NCBI GenBank assembly: GCA_013397435.1 | Contig: VZRG01002382.1 | Span: forward strand, 41,556 to 105,555 | Source of the DNA: Erythrocercus mccallii | Lineage: Eukaryota > Chordata > Aves > Passeriformes > Dicruridae | DNA: 64,000 nt | Direction of reading: 5' to 3' | In this document: one piece after another, positions 37,201 through 47,842 of the stretch | How positions within the stretch are numbered: the first letter of the stretch is position 1 | How the letters are laid out: each line of letters begins with the position of its first letter | The notes under the pieces: generated by a model | Database searches by the model: none | Told to the model about the DNA's origin: nothing | What the model saw: the letters and a program-made list of their open reading frames with translations, nothing else | Translations under genes and position numbers: made by a program

Positions 37201-40200
37201 TTTCATCCTGAGTAACTATGGGCATGCCCTTGCCAGCAGTGTATCAGATGCAATAATGGCCTTTCAGAAACAGGTCTGATTCAGAGAAACACATCATTTC
37301 CTGCTGGCAATTATCTTCTTCTAATTACTTGTCAGCATAACTCGTAACACTCCAGATCTAATCTAACCCCTAAGAAGTCAGAAAAATGGACAGGCCTTTA
37401 AACATTTACCTGACTGATTTGTAGAAGCAAAATCACTGCAGCCTTTCCAATAAGCAAACATGTTCTCCATTGTAAGAGGTAATTTAGAGTATCCAGAGAA
37501 TCAAAAATACACTGAAACAAGCCCCAAATTCCAATACGGTAAACCACCATATTCTTGCCCTAATTAAGGCCACTCAATCTACAATTAAATTCAATTTTTT
37601 TTCCAGAAACAATTTACAGCAATATTTCACTGAACAGTGATTGTACAGCTATTAAAAAAAAAAATCCCAAAAAACCCATTCATCATTGAAATTCAGAGTT
37701 TTAGTGTCATTGCCCTGATCTTTTAAATTGAAATTTGTGCATCAAGGTACTTGCTGTTGTTGATAGAGGTGCTAGAGCATAAGAGAGAAAGCCAAGCATT
37801 TTTAAGCTTAAACTGTTTTAATTTCATAGATCTTTGACATTTCAGCATCCCACATATTCCCAGTTAACGCACTTTACATTTTAGAAATTCATTCCTCTAC
37901 AGCTCCAGTCAGTACTGTACATGAAGTACAGATCTCTGTGTGAAAGACAACAACACAAGCAATGATGTTCTGTGTATTTAATTCTGCAAATATGAGAGGC
38001 ATTGCAAGAGAGCTAGAAAAACGTGATATGTAATCAAACAAAAAGTATGTACAATAAACTGAAAACTCCAATTGATACAGTATTTTTCAATGTTTTAACA
38101 TTTTGCAAACAAGGGAAACTGGAACAACGTAAAAATAAAAATATCATTTCAAACTGTGTATGAGGGTTTATTCTATCTCCAGAACTGTTAGACTATATTC
38201 CCTTGTGGTTCAGAAATGTTAACAAGATCTGGATGTATGAATAGATGTGCCACAATAACTGTGCCTTCCAGTGGGAGCTCACAGGGAGTTGCAACTCACA
38301 GTCATCAACGATGGTGTGAGGAAACATAAAGGAATAAGAGACATCCATCACTACTCACAATTTCTGCACTATGTCCTCTGAAGGTATAAAAACATTTTCC
38401 TGTTTCTGTACTCCACAGTTTGCAGGTTTTATCAAAAGATCCAGTGGCAATCTTGTCACTAAATAAAAAAAAAAAACAAACCTGTAATTTTTATGTAGAA
38501 AAACCCTGACTCCAGAGACAGCAGAATCCAGAGAAACAACACCCAGCCTTGGAAGCTCCCATGCACTTTGGTGCTCACTGCCACACTACAAGATCCTGCA
38601 GCAGGATTTCACAAACACAAGTTACAGCAAGGCAAAAAATGAGCAGACACTCTGAGTTTCTAAGAGAGCTATTGTGCCTGTCTATCTCAGCACAGGAGTA
38701 TTCCTAGCTGATGACTGACCTACTTTAGGCATGGTGTTGTGCTGCACCTACAGATTTCTTAGGAAGCTGTATCATTTCATCAGATAGCATCTGTTTATCA
38801 ACAATTATAAATGCAGTTCACACAAATTTCAGAAGTTGAACTCTACTCCCACTGAAGTCAGTGGAAGTGTTGTGACCATCTGCAGTTAGAGCAAGACTAA
38901 AGTGAAGTCTCCAGAAAATGTACCAAGGGGCACTGTACTAAAACCTAAAGATAAGCAGAAAAAAAAGTGGATTTTATCAAATTTTTAATACAAAACTAAT
39001 TCAAATTCTCATCAGGTTTTGTCTTGCTGTATATGTTGCTTCTCCACTTTTATGTTACAGTCTATTTATTGTCATTAGTTTCACCAAGCTATATAAATGA
39101 ACTTCATTAAATGCTTTTCTAAAGTAAAGAATAATATCAGAATATAAATCATTGACACAGCAGGGTCTAAGTTTTCCTTTTCACATAGAAAAAAGAGATG
39201 AAGTTTCAAATAGTGTAAGAACAAATCTTTTAATTTATTTCCTGATGTTAAATGTGTATTGTTCAACTGATAAATAGGACATCCAACACTAATGTGTTGG
39301 ATTCAACAGAAAAATAGGAATTAATTTATCTTACTTTACAGAAAAAAACAGTTTTCTCATACAAGACAGCTTCCTCAGCAAGCAAATGACAATGAAACTT
39401 CAGCAGCTAACATGTAATTCCCTTCACCTAACAGGTGGCAATTCCAATCTAGGGCAACAATTACTGGAGAAAACAAAAGGTGCAAAAAATTTATATCTGA
39501 CATTCACACAGCAGCACCTTGTGGATTTTGCAAAAATTACTCAAAAGGTGTGACATTTCTATATCATGTCCTAAATAATACTGAATTTGTAATGGCAAAC
39601 GGAAAAATCCACTTCTTTCTCCTTAACTGAAGCAACACAGATTGTCGTAAGTTCTTATATCTCACATCATATACAACTACATGGAGGCAGAAGAGAACGA
39701 TTAACATTCAGAACACAATCTGGTCATGTATATATTACTGAAATAAACTGTGTTTCAATATATTCAACTGACTCATATTTTTTTCAAGACTGAATACCTA
39801 ATTAAAATTTTGATTAGAATTTCTATATTTAATTTTAAAAAATGATAGCAGAAAACATGTTTAAATGGATCTCTCATGCAAATAATGACAGTGTCATCCT
39901 ACAGTGATTAGCTATAGCTGAACTCTACAAACTCAGAAGCTGAACACTTTCCATTTGAAATAGTCTATTCTTTGTTAGAGTATTTGCCAAATATCAGTAT
40001 TAGCAATTATGAAGAATCTCAGAGGAAATTTATTTACCCATAGGGGTTATTGAAAGCTATTGCATAGACAACGTTTCTGTGTCCCTCCAGCGAACGCAGC
40101 TCTTCTCCTGATGCTGTATCCCACAGTTTGCAGGTTCTATCATAGCTTCCAGTGATAAAGCTAAAGCAAAGAGAAATTCATTTCTGAATACAGCAAATAT

Positions 40201-43200
40201 CTTAGTGGTCCCAATGCACAGCCAAATTGTTTATTTCCACAGATTTTAGTTAGCATTGTTTCAGACCCTAAATTTCCTCTTTCTTTCAAAAATACAGATT
40301 TATGACCACAAAAGGTTCCTTTTAGTCTTTCTTTTTAACATCTTATTCATAAAAGCATCTTTTTTCTAATCTTTAATGTATTTCAACTAGAAAGTATGCT
40401 GCTGCTTTCAAGACATGAAGGAAAAAATCATAAGACATATGTCCACAGTGAAATCAATTAACATGAAAGCTACACTGTCACTACAGTGAAACTCCCAAAT
40501 GAGTTTATGTGAAAGACTCATTTAGCTTTTAGCAATATTTAGTTTATTGCCATAAAGGTGCTTCTTTCTGTAATATGGTAATTGTCAACAGGCTATGGCT
40601 GTAGAAGAAAAAAATTACATAAATTGAATCTCACCTGCTACTTTTTTGCATCTCCCATTGGTTTTCCCAGAGGCCTGAAATATAATCCCCAATTATGCCT
40701 AAAGCTGCTTATACGCTGCAGAGCTGAATTCTTTTTGCAGCAAGATAAGAGCTCTGAAGTTTCTTTACCATTTAACTTACAAGTACGAAACTTCAGTTAA
40801 TGATTACATACTTTGACTTTGAAAACAACTTACCGGGAACCAGATTTGTTAAATGCGACATTAGTCAGAGGCAATATGTGTGTTCTAAGCACCTGAAATA
40901 GAAGCGGGGCCAGTGAGAGGAAAAACATTTGATGCTAACAAAATAAACAAAATTGCTCAAAATATTCAACAAATTAATTTTTCCTTCCTCCTCCTGTTAG
41001 AGGAGAAGAAGTCCCATGTTAATCATCATATTATCACTTAAGATGTTATATAGTATTGATTTCAGTTTTTTACTTTATTTGAATGAACTGGGGTTTTTTT
41101 CCCATGTTTGCATTTTCTTCACCTTCTCCAAGACTAGCAAAGCAACCCTAGACCAGAGCTGAAAGGGCAAAACAAAAGAGGAGACCATTACTGTAAGATC
41201 GCTGATGAAAGAAATCCCAACTAATATTAAGCCTTAGCCGGTGAACCAAGAAATCCAGCTAAATTTGAGACTTTTAGGGTATGGGATGCTTCCAGCTGGC
41301 ACTGACCTTGTTACACAAAACAGGGAGAAGAGACATAAGCTACAGTCTGTCCCATGAGGTTATGACAAGGTGTGCAAAACTATAACAAAGATACTCAGCA
41401 AGACAAAATTCCAAGACAGAATTTCAGCTTTCATGTCTGCACGTGTTGTGGAGGACACTGTTTTCTAAGAGTGCTTGAATCAGACAGTATAGGATCACTC
41501 ATATGAATGAGCCCATAGCCATAATAACACATACTAAGGTTTATTAAACAGAGGTGAAAATAGTTTCAGATACTGCAATGGAAGTCACCATGTCATGGTA
41601 CTTTAAAAAGAACCAAAAAAATACAATCTGGTTGGTGTTTGAATAAACTGGCTGCTGTAAAACATGGTTTGCACTTGAACAATTTCACCTATTACAAGCT
41701 GCCCTCTCCTCAAGTCTAAAGCATAATAAAATCATAAACTGGGAAATCACAGCAATTGCTGACAGGGAAGTAAAGGGATAAAAAAATACCCCAGTGGTTC
41801 ACTAAGTCTTTTCTGTAGTGTAAGAATGAAGAAGAAACTGTTTATGAACAGTGAGATTTAATCACTGACATATTACCAGAATTTCTTCTTTTTCTTATCT
41901 CAAGTTTTCCAAGCTGCCTGTCTCCAAAAGGAAAATGAGAAAGGCTCATTGATCTTCTACTCAGAAGAGTAGGGACTCATCAAAATGGAAATAACAATTG
42001 ATAAGTGAAGGATTGAGAGGGAGAGAGAAACAGAAAATGTATTTTACGTTACAGAAACAGCAATTTCTGGTCTCTAGAGAAAGCAACACAAGTTGTACTT
42101 TCAGCTACAGAAATGGGAATGAGCAAGCAAGATGTGGAAATGAGAAAAATATTGTGTTTTTTAAAAAGAGCCACAATATCTATTTGCATACGAGAATCAA
42201 TAATTATGGAAATTTATGGAAATCTCACCCATAACATTTTTAGGACTACATTCAGGCAGCTCTGAACAACAAAGGTATTTTGAAATTATGAAAAAAGGGA
42301 GGAAAATGAGAGGAGCTTTTATGTAATTTCAGATTATGAGACTAATTCTGTTCTTCCAATGCCCAGTGCTGCAGTTGCTTCATCCACAGAACTCTGAGCC
42401 AGCAAGAACTGCCTGTGCAAATCATACAATAATCAAACCCTAAGGCAATATTAGAAAAAATATACCTCAGTTCTGCAAAATCAGCTACAGCTGTACCTAA
42501 GATAAAAATCTGCAAATCACTACAGCATCCCATGCCATGGAATAGTTTAAAACCTGAGAAATTGCTATAAAAGCTCATTTCTCTGCAGGGTGCCTAACAC
42601 ACCACCATCACAACAATTACTGGAAATAACAAAAAGATGAGTTTATACACTTGTTTCAGATTACAGTCCAGTGCAACAGGAATAACGACCATTCATTTCC
42701 AAACAATGCACACACGGAACATTTTTTTGAGAGAAAAGAAAAAAATCTCACTCCTACCCACCTCTTATATTTTATTAGTATCTCAGAAGGACCTGGCATT
42801 CATGTTTCATTTAGAAGCCTTAAATGAAACTGAAACATCAAAAAAATTCTTTTCACACACTTCTAACCACTCTTGAGTGAAGGAAATAAGCCAGCACTGA
42901 TTGGATTTGCCTGCTTCTATTATTTCCAAATATAGTAGCTCACACACTGCACTAAACCCAACAATGAACAAATACATTAATTACACTCAAGTTTGAACAA
43001 GCATTTGAAGATTTGTCAGCCTCTGTGATGAACAAACAATTTTAAAGCTTTTGAAAAGCAAGGCATTATCTCAGTTGAAAGCATAACTTGGAAAAGAAAC
43101 TTTCTAAATTTAAGATGCCTTGCTACATAGTCTGTTTTCAAGGTTAAATACATATATCTCTGCAGAATTCACCCAGATGAGTATTGTGTGTCAAAAGAAC

Positions 43201-46200
43201 CAAAGTGATACCTAGGAACATGTAAGGGGTTTTTTTAGCTCAACAAACCAACACAAAACTTCTTCTTTTTCTCTTTTAATTTAAGGTAACAATAAACACC
43301 ATAGCACTGGTGTTTAACAGTTAACATTGTTTAACAGCTACACATTGCCATCTGCTGACTCAATAAAGATACAACGTTTAACTATGTCAGATTGTAGCAT
43401 GCAATATCTGGAAGAAATTTTCATTTCCACTATTAAATGCAATTAAAGCTATTCTCATTTGACAGACTCAATCCTGGATCTGGAGCTCTGAAAGGTCTCT
43501 TCAATCATTGTTCTTAAAAATCCTATTTGTTTGAAATAATATTTCAAGTGCTGTCTGTAAGCCAAAGATCAATTTATCAATATTCAAAGATAATAGTAAT
43601 GACACAAAGTAATGGATTTGTAATGACAACTGCATGTAACATAAAACCCCATCAAATAATAGCATAAATCCCAAAATTTTCAAAAAATGAAGAACAAGTA
43701 GACACATGTATGAAAATATTTCGGTCCTTTCTCAACAGCTAATTTACCTGGGGTCTATTTACAGGTTTTGTTTAAATGTAACTATGGATGTTGCTGGCCC
43801 ACAAACTCTTACTCAACAAATAAAAGATTGATTTCTCTCCATCCAAAACACACCCTAGTGCATAAGCCTGTGAAAACAATGTCTATGAACAGTTATACCT
43901 CAGCCTTTTTGGGGGAATTCCTGGCAGAAAAACTAGGCTAGACTCAGTTAATCTAAAAGTGCAGAGAGGGTTGAAAAATGCCAAGAAATCAGTCATAGAG
44001 TACAATACACAGCAGTAAAAACATACAGCATCACAAATTAAACCCCCCAAAATACCCAAAATTATTTTTAAGATGCCTCTGACCTTAAAAAGAGAGAATT
44101 TGTGCTTCTGTTTTTCCCCTAGCTTCTCCTGCAATCTTTGCACTAGATGTATGACATGTTCCAAGCAGGAAGCTGTGATGAGAGGTTCTCTTTTTTGGAT
44201 TTCTTCTACTAAGGCATTAACATTTGTGCTAATTACGAGAAAAGAATGAAAACAAACTCAAGAAATACCCCAAACACAAACCCACCAAATTCCATCCTCT
44301 GGCAATAATTATGAATTTAAAGCCAAGAATATTATTTACTTGCAGAGAAATTGAAGTAAACAATTAAATGTTAGGCATTTATCTCATTCTGTAAAGGCCT
44401 AAAGAAATAAGGATAAATCATTCTTGGTTTTTATACTTCCTTCCCTCTCTTACTGAAGTTGTACAGTAAAATTCAACTCTTAAAAATTGTATCTTGGCAA
44501 GAAATTTATCTTTTCAAGCAATTTCCATGTAGGATCAGGCATGGGAGATGTGTGCCCCAAACTATCAGTTTAAATATCTGAATTAAACCGAAATTTCATA
44601 AATTCCAAACAAATTGCCCATGGAGTAGTAACAAGATAAATGATATATGCAAAGTTTTAAACTTATCTCTGTCTGTGGCTTCAGAAAGCTCTGGCTGTTT
44701 CTACAGCTCTTAGTTGTGACAGTAACTACCACATGCTCCAGTGTCCATGAAGCCCCCACAGAGGGGGTCACAGCTAGTCTGTGGAACTGGATCATCTTTC
44801 CATGTCATCAGATAACTACTGATTTCTGGCTTTCAGTGAGAAACTAAGAGTCGACAATGCCCAGCAGTCAAATCGCAATACACTCTTAAATCAGTTTAGC
44901 AAGAAAGCCAAGCATTTCTGTTATATGGGAATTATTCAAATCTAAAGGGGATTTTCTGCATCAGTCTTCTAAATGGGAGCCACCACATTCCATAAATTAG
45001 TATCCTGTCAGTGTTTATACTCCTGTTCAGTAACACCAGACAACTTCTTTCTTTCACAAAGAGACTTGACAGGTTTTACCCACAGCACTATACTGGACAG
45101 TCCCAGGTAGACAAAACTTAATAATTTTTAAATTGGGATTTTTCATCCTGCATATCCAGCTTACACTGACTACTAAATTTGGTTTACATGCAAGGTCTCT
45201 TCCATATCAATGCCAGTATTAAGACAATCCTATTATTTCATGTCTTTCTGTCTAATAAACTCTATAGATTTGGGAAAATTTATTTAATGGTGGCACTTTG
45301 TTATTTTTCTGAAGCCCTTCCTACCAGAGCTGGCTGAGTAGAGCACATAGGCTCTACATAACAGCTGATCTCAATTATGTCTAATACAGTCAAGTAAGTT
45401 GTACATGAACATGCTATAAAAAGGTAGAGAGTGCTGTTATCTGAAGTAACATCATACTTACTCAGGTCTAAGATCAAGCAGATCTATTGATCTGGTCTTT
45501 GACTCACCACCTTCTACATATTCGAAAATAATTCCTTCAAAAACAAGTGATAAACAGGTCATAATTAGATTTCTGGAGTTCTATAACATGCACTGTAGGA
45601 AGTTAGCTGTTCCTGAGAGTAAGCATGGTCATGAAAAAGTCTGATGCGCTTATATGAAAAAAGATATTAAACAATATCATTTCTGAGGTTTTTTCTATTC
45701 TGGAAATGAACAAGCTCTTTTTTCCAATAATTTTTTGCATCATCTAATCAGCATTAATTTCAAAGAAGCTGTCCTGAAGACAGCTGTAGTCCGGTGTTCC
45801 AAGAAGCCTGGAAAACATGTTTTACAAAATCTGTTATATTTATTCCAGTGTTGCAAAGGCTTGAGTGCAGTAATGTATCAAAAATCATACCACACTTTAA
45901 ATTTCTAGGTTTGCTCTGGCACCTCTGCAACTTTCACTGCACTGAAGTATTAAAATGTTTAGCCACATGGCTTCCTGTTTTGAAACAGCTGATAAAGGGC
46001 TCAGCTGCTCCTTGATTTTCTGTGGGAAAGGATGATTTAGACACACTTCTGTGTCGTTCTGCATTTTATGTAGTTCATAGGAAAAGTATTTAACTTAAAA
46101 GGAAGATCCTTTTTTCCAATACGCTTCCTGAGCTGGGCATCTCCAGCTTGTTCCACTTCTGAAATTTCATTGAGTCACCTCAGTACAGGATACACCATGA

Positions 46201-47002
46201 CAGTCTGGCAGCACTGCTTTTCAAAGCATGGCTCTGCTCAGAAAATTCATAAATCAAGGACAAAAAAATAAGAATTAGTATCAGCTACGTTGGAAAAGGC
46301 CTCTGAGATCACTAAGTTCGACCCAAGACCAAATATCACCTTGTCAACCAAACCTGGCACTGAGTGCCAATCCTTAAACACCTCAGTGATGGTGACTGCA
46401 CTACCTGCCTGAGCAGCCCTCTTCACTGTTTCTGTGAAGGATTTCTTCCTAATATCCAATCGAAAGCTCCCCTGGCACAGCTACAGACTATGTCCTCTCA
46501 TGCTCCCACTGCCTGCCTGGCACAAGGGACCGACCTCACCTGGCTCCAACCTCCTTGCAGGTAGCTGGAGAGTGGCAACTATTTTTGCTAGACAGTTATT
46601 TAAAAACACAAATACTTTTTTTTTCGTGTCAGCTACAGTCACTGTGGACTCTTTAAACTCCTTACTGTGATGAGAGTAAGACTGCCTTGACTTTGCAGTA
46701 AGTCACTAATTACAGCCACAATGGGCGATGAGCCGCTTCCAGCCGCAGCCTCTCCCGCAGGCACCGGGACAAGCACCGGCACCTCCCTTCCAGCCGGCGC
46801 CGGGTGCGCCGAGGAGCCGCCCGGCCGTGCCCTGCCCCTGCCGGGCTGAGGGGACCCGCCGTGACGGGCGGTCCGCACACCCCGCGGGGCCCCGCCGCAC
46901 GCCCCACCGCCCCCAGGCCCCGCCGGCAGCACCCGGAGCGCCCCGGCCGCCCCGCTCCGCACCCGGCGGGAAGTAGCGCAGCAGGAGCCGCCTCAGCGCC
47001 AT
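28231..47002 (-). CDS. DAW1: DAW1, dynein assembly factor with WD repeats 1 (complete, 13 exons)
   Basis: DAW1 (formerly WDR69, orthologue of Chlamydomonas ODA16) is a cytoplasmic WD-repeat adaptor for delivering or assembling outer-arm axonemal dynein through the IFT system, needed for motile cilia. Thirteen exons join to 1,248 nt, 415 residues plus stop, the same length as human DAW1 as I recall it. Residues 1-14 are MALRRLLLRYFPPG. Residues about 45-86 hold VEEIQKREPL and LVQRLQEKLG. Eight WD repeats follow from about residue 88, with clear blades such as FITGSYDRTCKLWD, IATGSFDKTCKLW and LLATGSMDTTAKLWD. The last blade ends DNSCRIWH. All junctions are GT/AG with matching phase. The start ATG sits in a CpG island with a good Kozak context. 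Oddities: exon 10 is GC-rich and divergent, and a usual lysine before LWD is methionine at the end of exon 9. No disabling change was seen. Confidence 0.98.
28837..28999 (-). CDS. DAW1: DAW1 exon 12 (WD repeats 7-8)
   Basis: The acceptor is TTTTAAAG and the donor is G|GTAACT. It encodes VCFNPKGNCILTASSDKTAR, LWDAATGHCLQILEGHADEI and then FSCAFNYKGDTIIT. It is highly conserved. Confidence 0.97.
30928..31004 (-). CDS. DAW1: DAW1 exon 11 (WD repeat 7)
   Basis: The acceptor is TGCAACAG and the donor is AAG|GTAAGT. It encodes (G)SARVYNAGTKQCIAKLEG, then HEDEISK. The human residue after the glycine is Thr; here it is Ser. Confidence 0.94.
32032..32146 (-). CDS. DAW1: DAW1 exon 10 (WD repeat 6), GC-rich and divergent
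   Basis: The acceptor is GTGTGCAG and the donor is G|GTGAGT. It encodes LWDAGTGTPIATLAAHSREV and then DYAGQRIATASAD. Seven CpG sites lie in 115 bp, and the usual GH of the blade is AH. About 25 of 39 residues match the remembered human exon, clearly fewer than in neighbouring exons. Confidence 0.94.
32493..32595 (-). CDS. DAW1: DAW1 exon 9 (WD repeat 5)
   Basis: The acceptor is TTTGGTAG and the donor is ATG|GTAAGC. It encodes LLHTLIGHRGEISSAQFNWD and then SLIVTGSMDKTCM. The last codon is ATG (Met) where human has Lys. Confidence 0.95.
35676..35782 (-). CDS. DAW1: DAW1 exon 8 (WD repeat 4)
   Basis: The acceptor is TTCTCTCAG and the donor is AG|GTACTA. It encodes GHSAEIIALSFNTAGDRIIT and then GSFDHTVAVWDVGTG. 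It ends in phase 2. Confidence 0.96.
36476..36583 (-). CDS. DAW1: DAW1 exon 7 (WD repeat 3)
   Basis: The acceptor is CGCCACAG and the donor is GTACGT. It encodes VCLSFNPQSTLLATGSMDTT, AKLWDLEKGEEVATLN. Exactly 36 codons. Confidence 0.96.
38359..38458 (-). CDS. DAW1: DAW1 exon 6 (WD repeats 2-3)
   Basis: The acceptor is TTTTATTTAG and the donor is GTGAGT. It encodes DKIATGSFDKTCKLWSTETG and then YTFRGHSAEI. It ends on a whole codon. Confidence 0.97.
40038..40160 (-). CDS. DAW1: DAW1 exon 5 (WD repeats 1-2)
   Basis: The acceptor is GCTTTAG and the donor is GG|GTAAAT. It encodes FITGSYDRTCKLWDTASGEE and then LEGHRNVVYAIAFNNPYG. By hand it differs from the remembered human protein at only about two positions. 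Confidence 0.97.
40834..40892 (-). CDS. DAW1: DAW1 exon 4
   Basis: The acceptor is ATTTCAG and the donor is CG|GTAAGT. It encodes VLRTHILPLTNVAFNKSGS, the first strand of the propeller, and ends in phase 2. Confidence 0.95.
44084..44228 (-). CDS. DAW1: DAW1 exon 3
   Basis: The acceptor is TAATTAG and the donor is AAG|GTCAGA. It encodes TNVNALVEEIQKREPLITAS, continues with LVQRLQEKLGEKQKHKFSLF and ends on a whole codon (K86). It is the helical segment before the propeller. Confidence 0.95.
45462..45534 (-). CDS. DAW1: DAW1 exon 2
   Basis: The acceptor is TTTTTGAAG and the donor is GTAAGT. It encodes (G)IIFEYVEGGESKTRSIDLLD followed by LRP, matching human IMLEYEKHGELKTKSIDLLD. Confidence 0.94.
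46270..46580 (-). mobile_element. CR1 LINE fragment in DAW1 intron 1
   Basis: Read on the + strand it runs gttggaaaaggcctctgaga, accttgtcaaccaaacctgg, ggatttcttcctaatatcca, ctcccctggcacagctacag and finally caacctccttgcaggtagctg. This is the reverse complement of a CR1 3' region, so the element points in - direction. It is moderately diverged. Confidence 0.82.
46963..47002 (-). CDS. DAW1: DAW1 exon 1 (coding part)
   Basis: The ATG at 47002-47000 encodes MALRRLLLRYFPP plus one base, with donor G|GTGCGG. It matches human MKLKSLLLRYYPPG. Purine G at -3 and G at +4 support the start. Confidence 0.95.
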
Positions 47003-47038
47003 CGCCGCCACCGCCGGCCCGGCCCCGCGCGTCCGCCC

Positions 47039-47052
47039 GCAGCCATGGCAAC
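47039..47052. promoter_or_regulatory. DAW1: RFX X-box-like site upstream of DAW1
   Basis: The sequence gcagccatggcaac matches the RFX X-box GTNRCC N(0-3) RGYAAC with an AT spacer. The right half GGCAAC is perfect and the left half has one mismatch (C for T at base 2). It lies about 40 bp upstream of the start codon. RFX X-boxes mark promoters of motile-cilia genes, which fits DAW1. Confidence 0.7.
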
Positions 47053-47440
47053 GGGCCGGGGGCGCATGCGCGGCTCTGGCCGCGGGGCTGAGGGCGGGCC
47101 GCCATGGCGCTGCCCGGGAGCCTGCAATGGCTGCGCAGCCGGGCCGGCCCCGGGCCAGCGGGGCTGGCACCGCACCATCACACAGAGCTGCCAGGGCTGC
47201 GCCGCTGAGAGGAGAGAAGCGGATCTATGAAAGGAGTGCGCTAAACGATAAAATTCGGCGTGTCAAAGAGTGTAGTAATGGTGTAGCAAATGTATGAAGG
47301 CTTTTTGGAAAGTGAATAGTTACTTACTAGGGAAAGAGGGCAAAGATTAATTAAAATTAGAGAAAAAAAGAAAAACTTGATCAGTTTAATTTTTTAAAAG
47401 AGATACTCAGGACCGAAGCACAACTATGAAAATACAGTTT

Positions 47441-47842
47441 AGAATCACAGAATTATTAAGGCTGGAAAAGGCCGTACAGTAGAGATCAACCATTAACGCA
47501 GCACCACCATGGTCACCACTGAACCGTGTCCCCAAGGGCCACGCGCCTGTAGAACACGGCCAGGAATGGTGATTCCAATTCCCTCAGTAGTTCATAATAT
47601 CCAGTCTAAGCCACCCCCTGGCACAACTTGAGGCAATTTCCTCTCGTCCTGTCACCCATTACCCAGGAGAAGAGACCGACCCCACCTCACTACCCCCTCC
47701 TTTCAGGGAGCTGGAGGAGGGATAATGCCCCCCCCAGGCTCCTTCTCCCCAGCTAAACACCCCCAGCTCCCTCAGCTGCTCCTCACAGCCTTGTGCTCCA
47801 GAGCCCGCATCAGTTTCACTGCCTTGCTTTGGATGTGCATTT
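47441..47842 (-). mobile_element. CR1 LINE fragment upstream of DAW1
   Basis: It starts with agaatcacagaattattaag and gctggaaaaggcc, and continues through ctggcacaacttgaggcaat, ttcctctcgtcctgtcaccc, gagaagagaccgacccc, cccccagctccctcagctgc and tgctcctcacagccttgtgc. This is a long 3' CR1 piece inverted relative to the + strand. It lies about 230 bp beyond the CpG island. Confidence 0.9.

Larger units (their letters stand above)
28266..46962 (-). other. DAW1: DAW1 introns
   Basis: There are twelve introns, the longest about 3.2 kb (40893-44083). They are AT-rich. A reptile/bird-type old-repeat remnant is suspected at 38838-38870, and a CR1 piece lies in intron 1 at about 46270-46580. No nested gene or small RNA was recognised. 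Confidence 0.75.
46725..47215 (-). promoter_or_regulatory. DAW1: CpG-island promoter of DAW1
   Basis: This roughly 490-bp block is very rich in C, G and CpG, in sharp contrast to AT-rich flanks, and contains the DAW1 start codon. No TATA box is seen. GC-rich composition opens several overlapping frames on both strands which I treat as spurious. Bidirectional initiation is possible but no + strand gene is recognised. Confidence 0.85.

Noticed and set aside
46639..47230. Several long overlapping open frames on both strands (up to 154 codons) in the CpG island
   Set aside because: GC-rich sequence lacks stop codons in every frame. The translations are Ala/Pro/Gly/Arg-rich low complexity, and the only supported frame is the short DAW1 exon 1.
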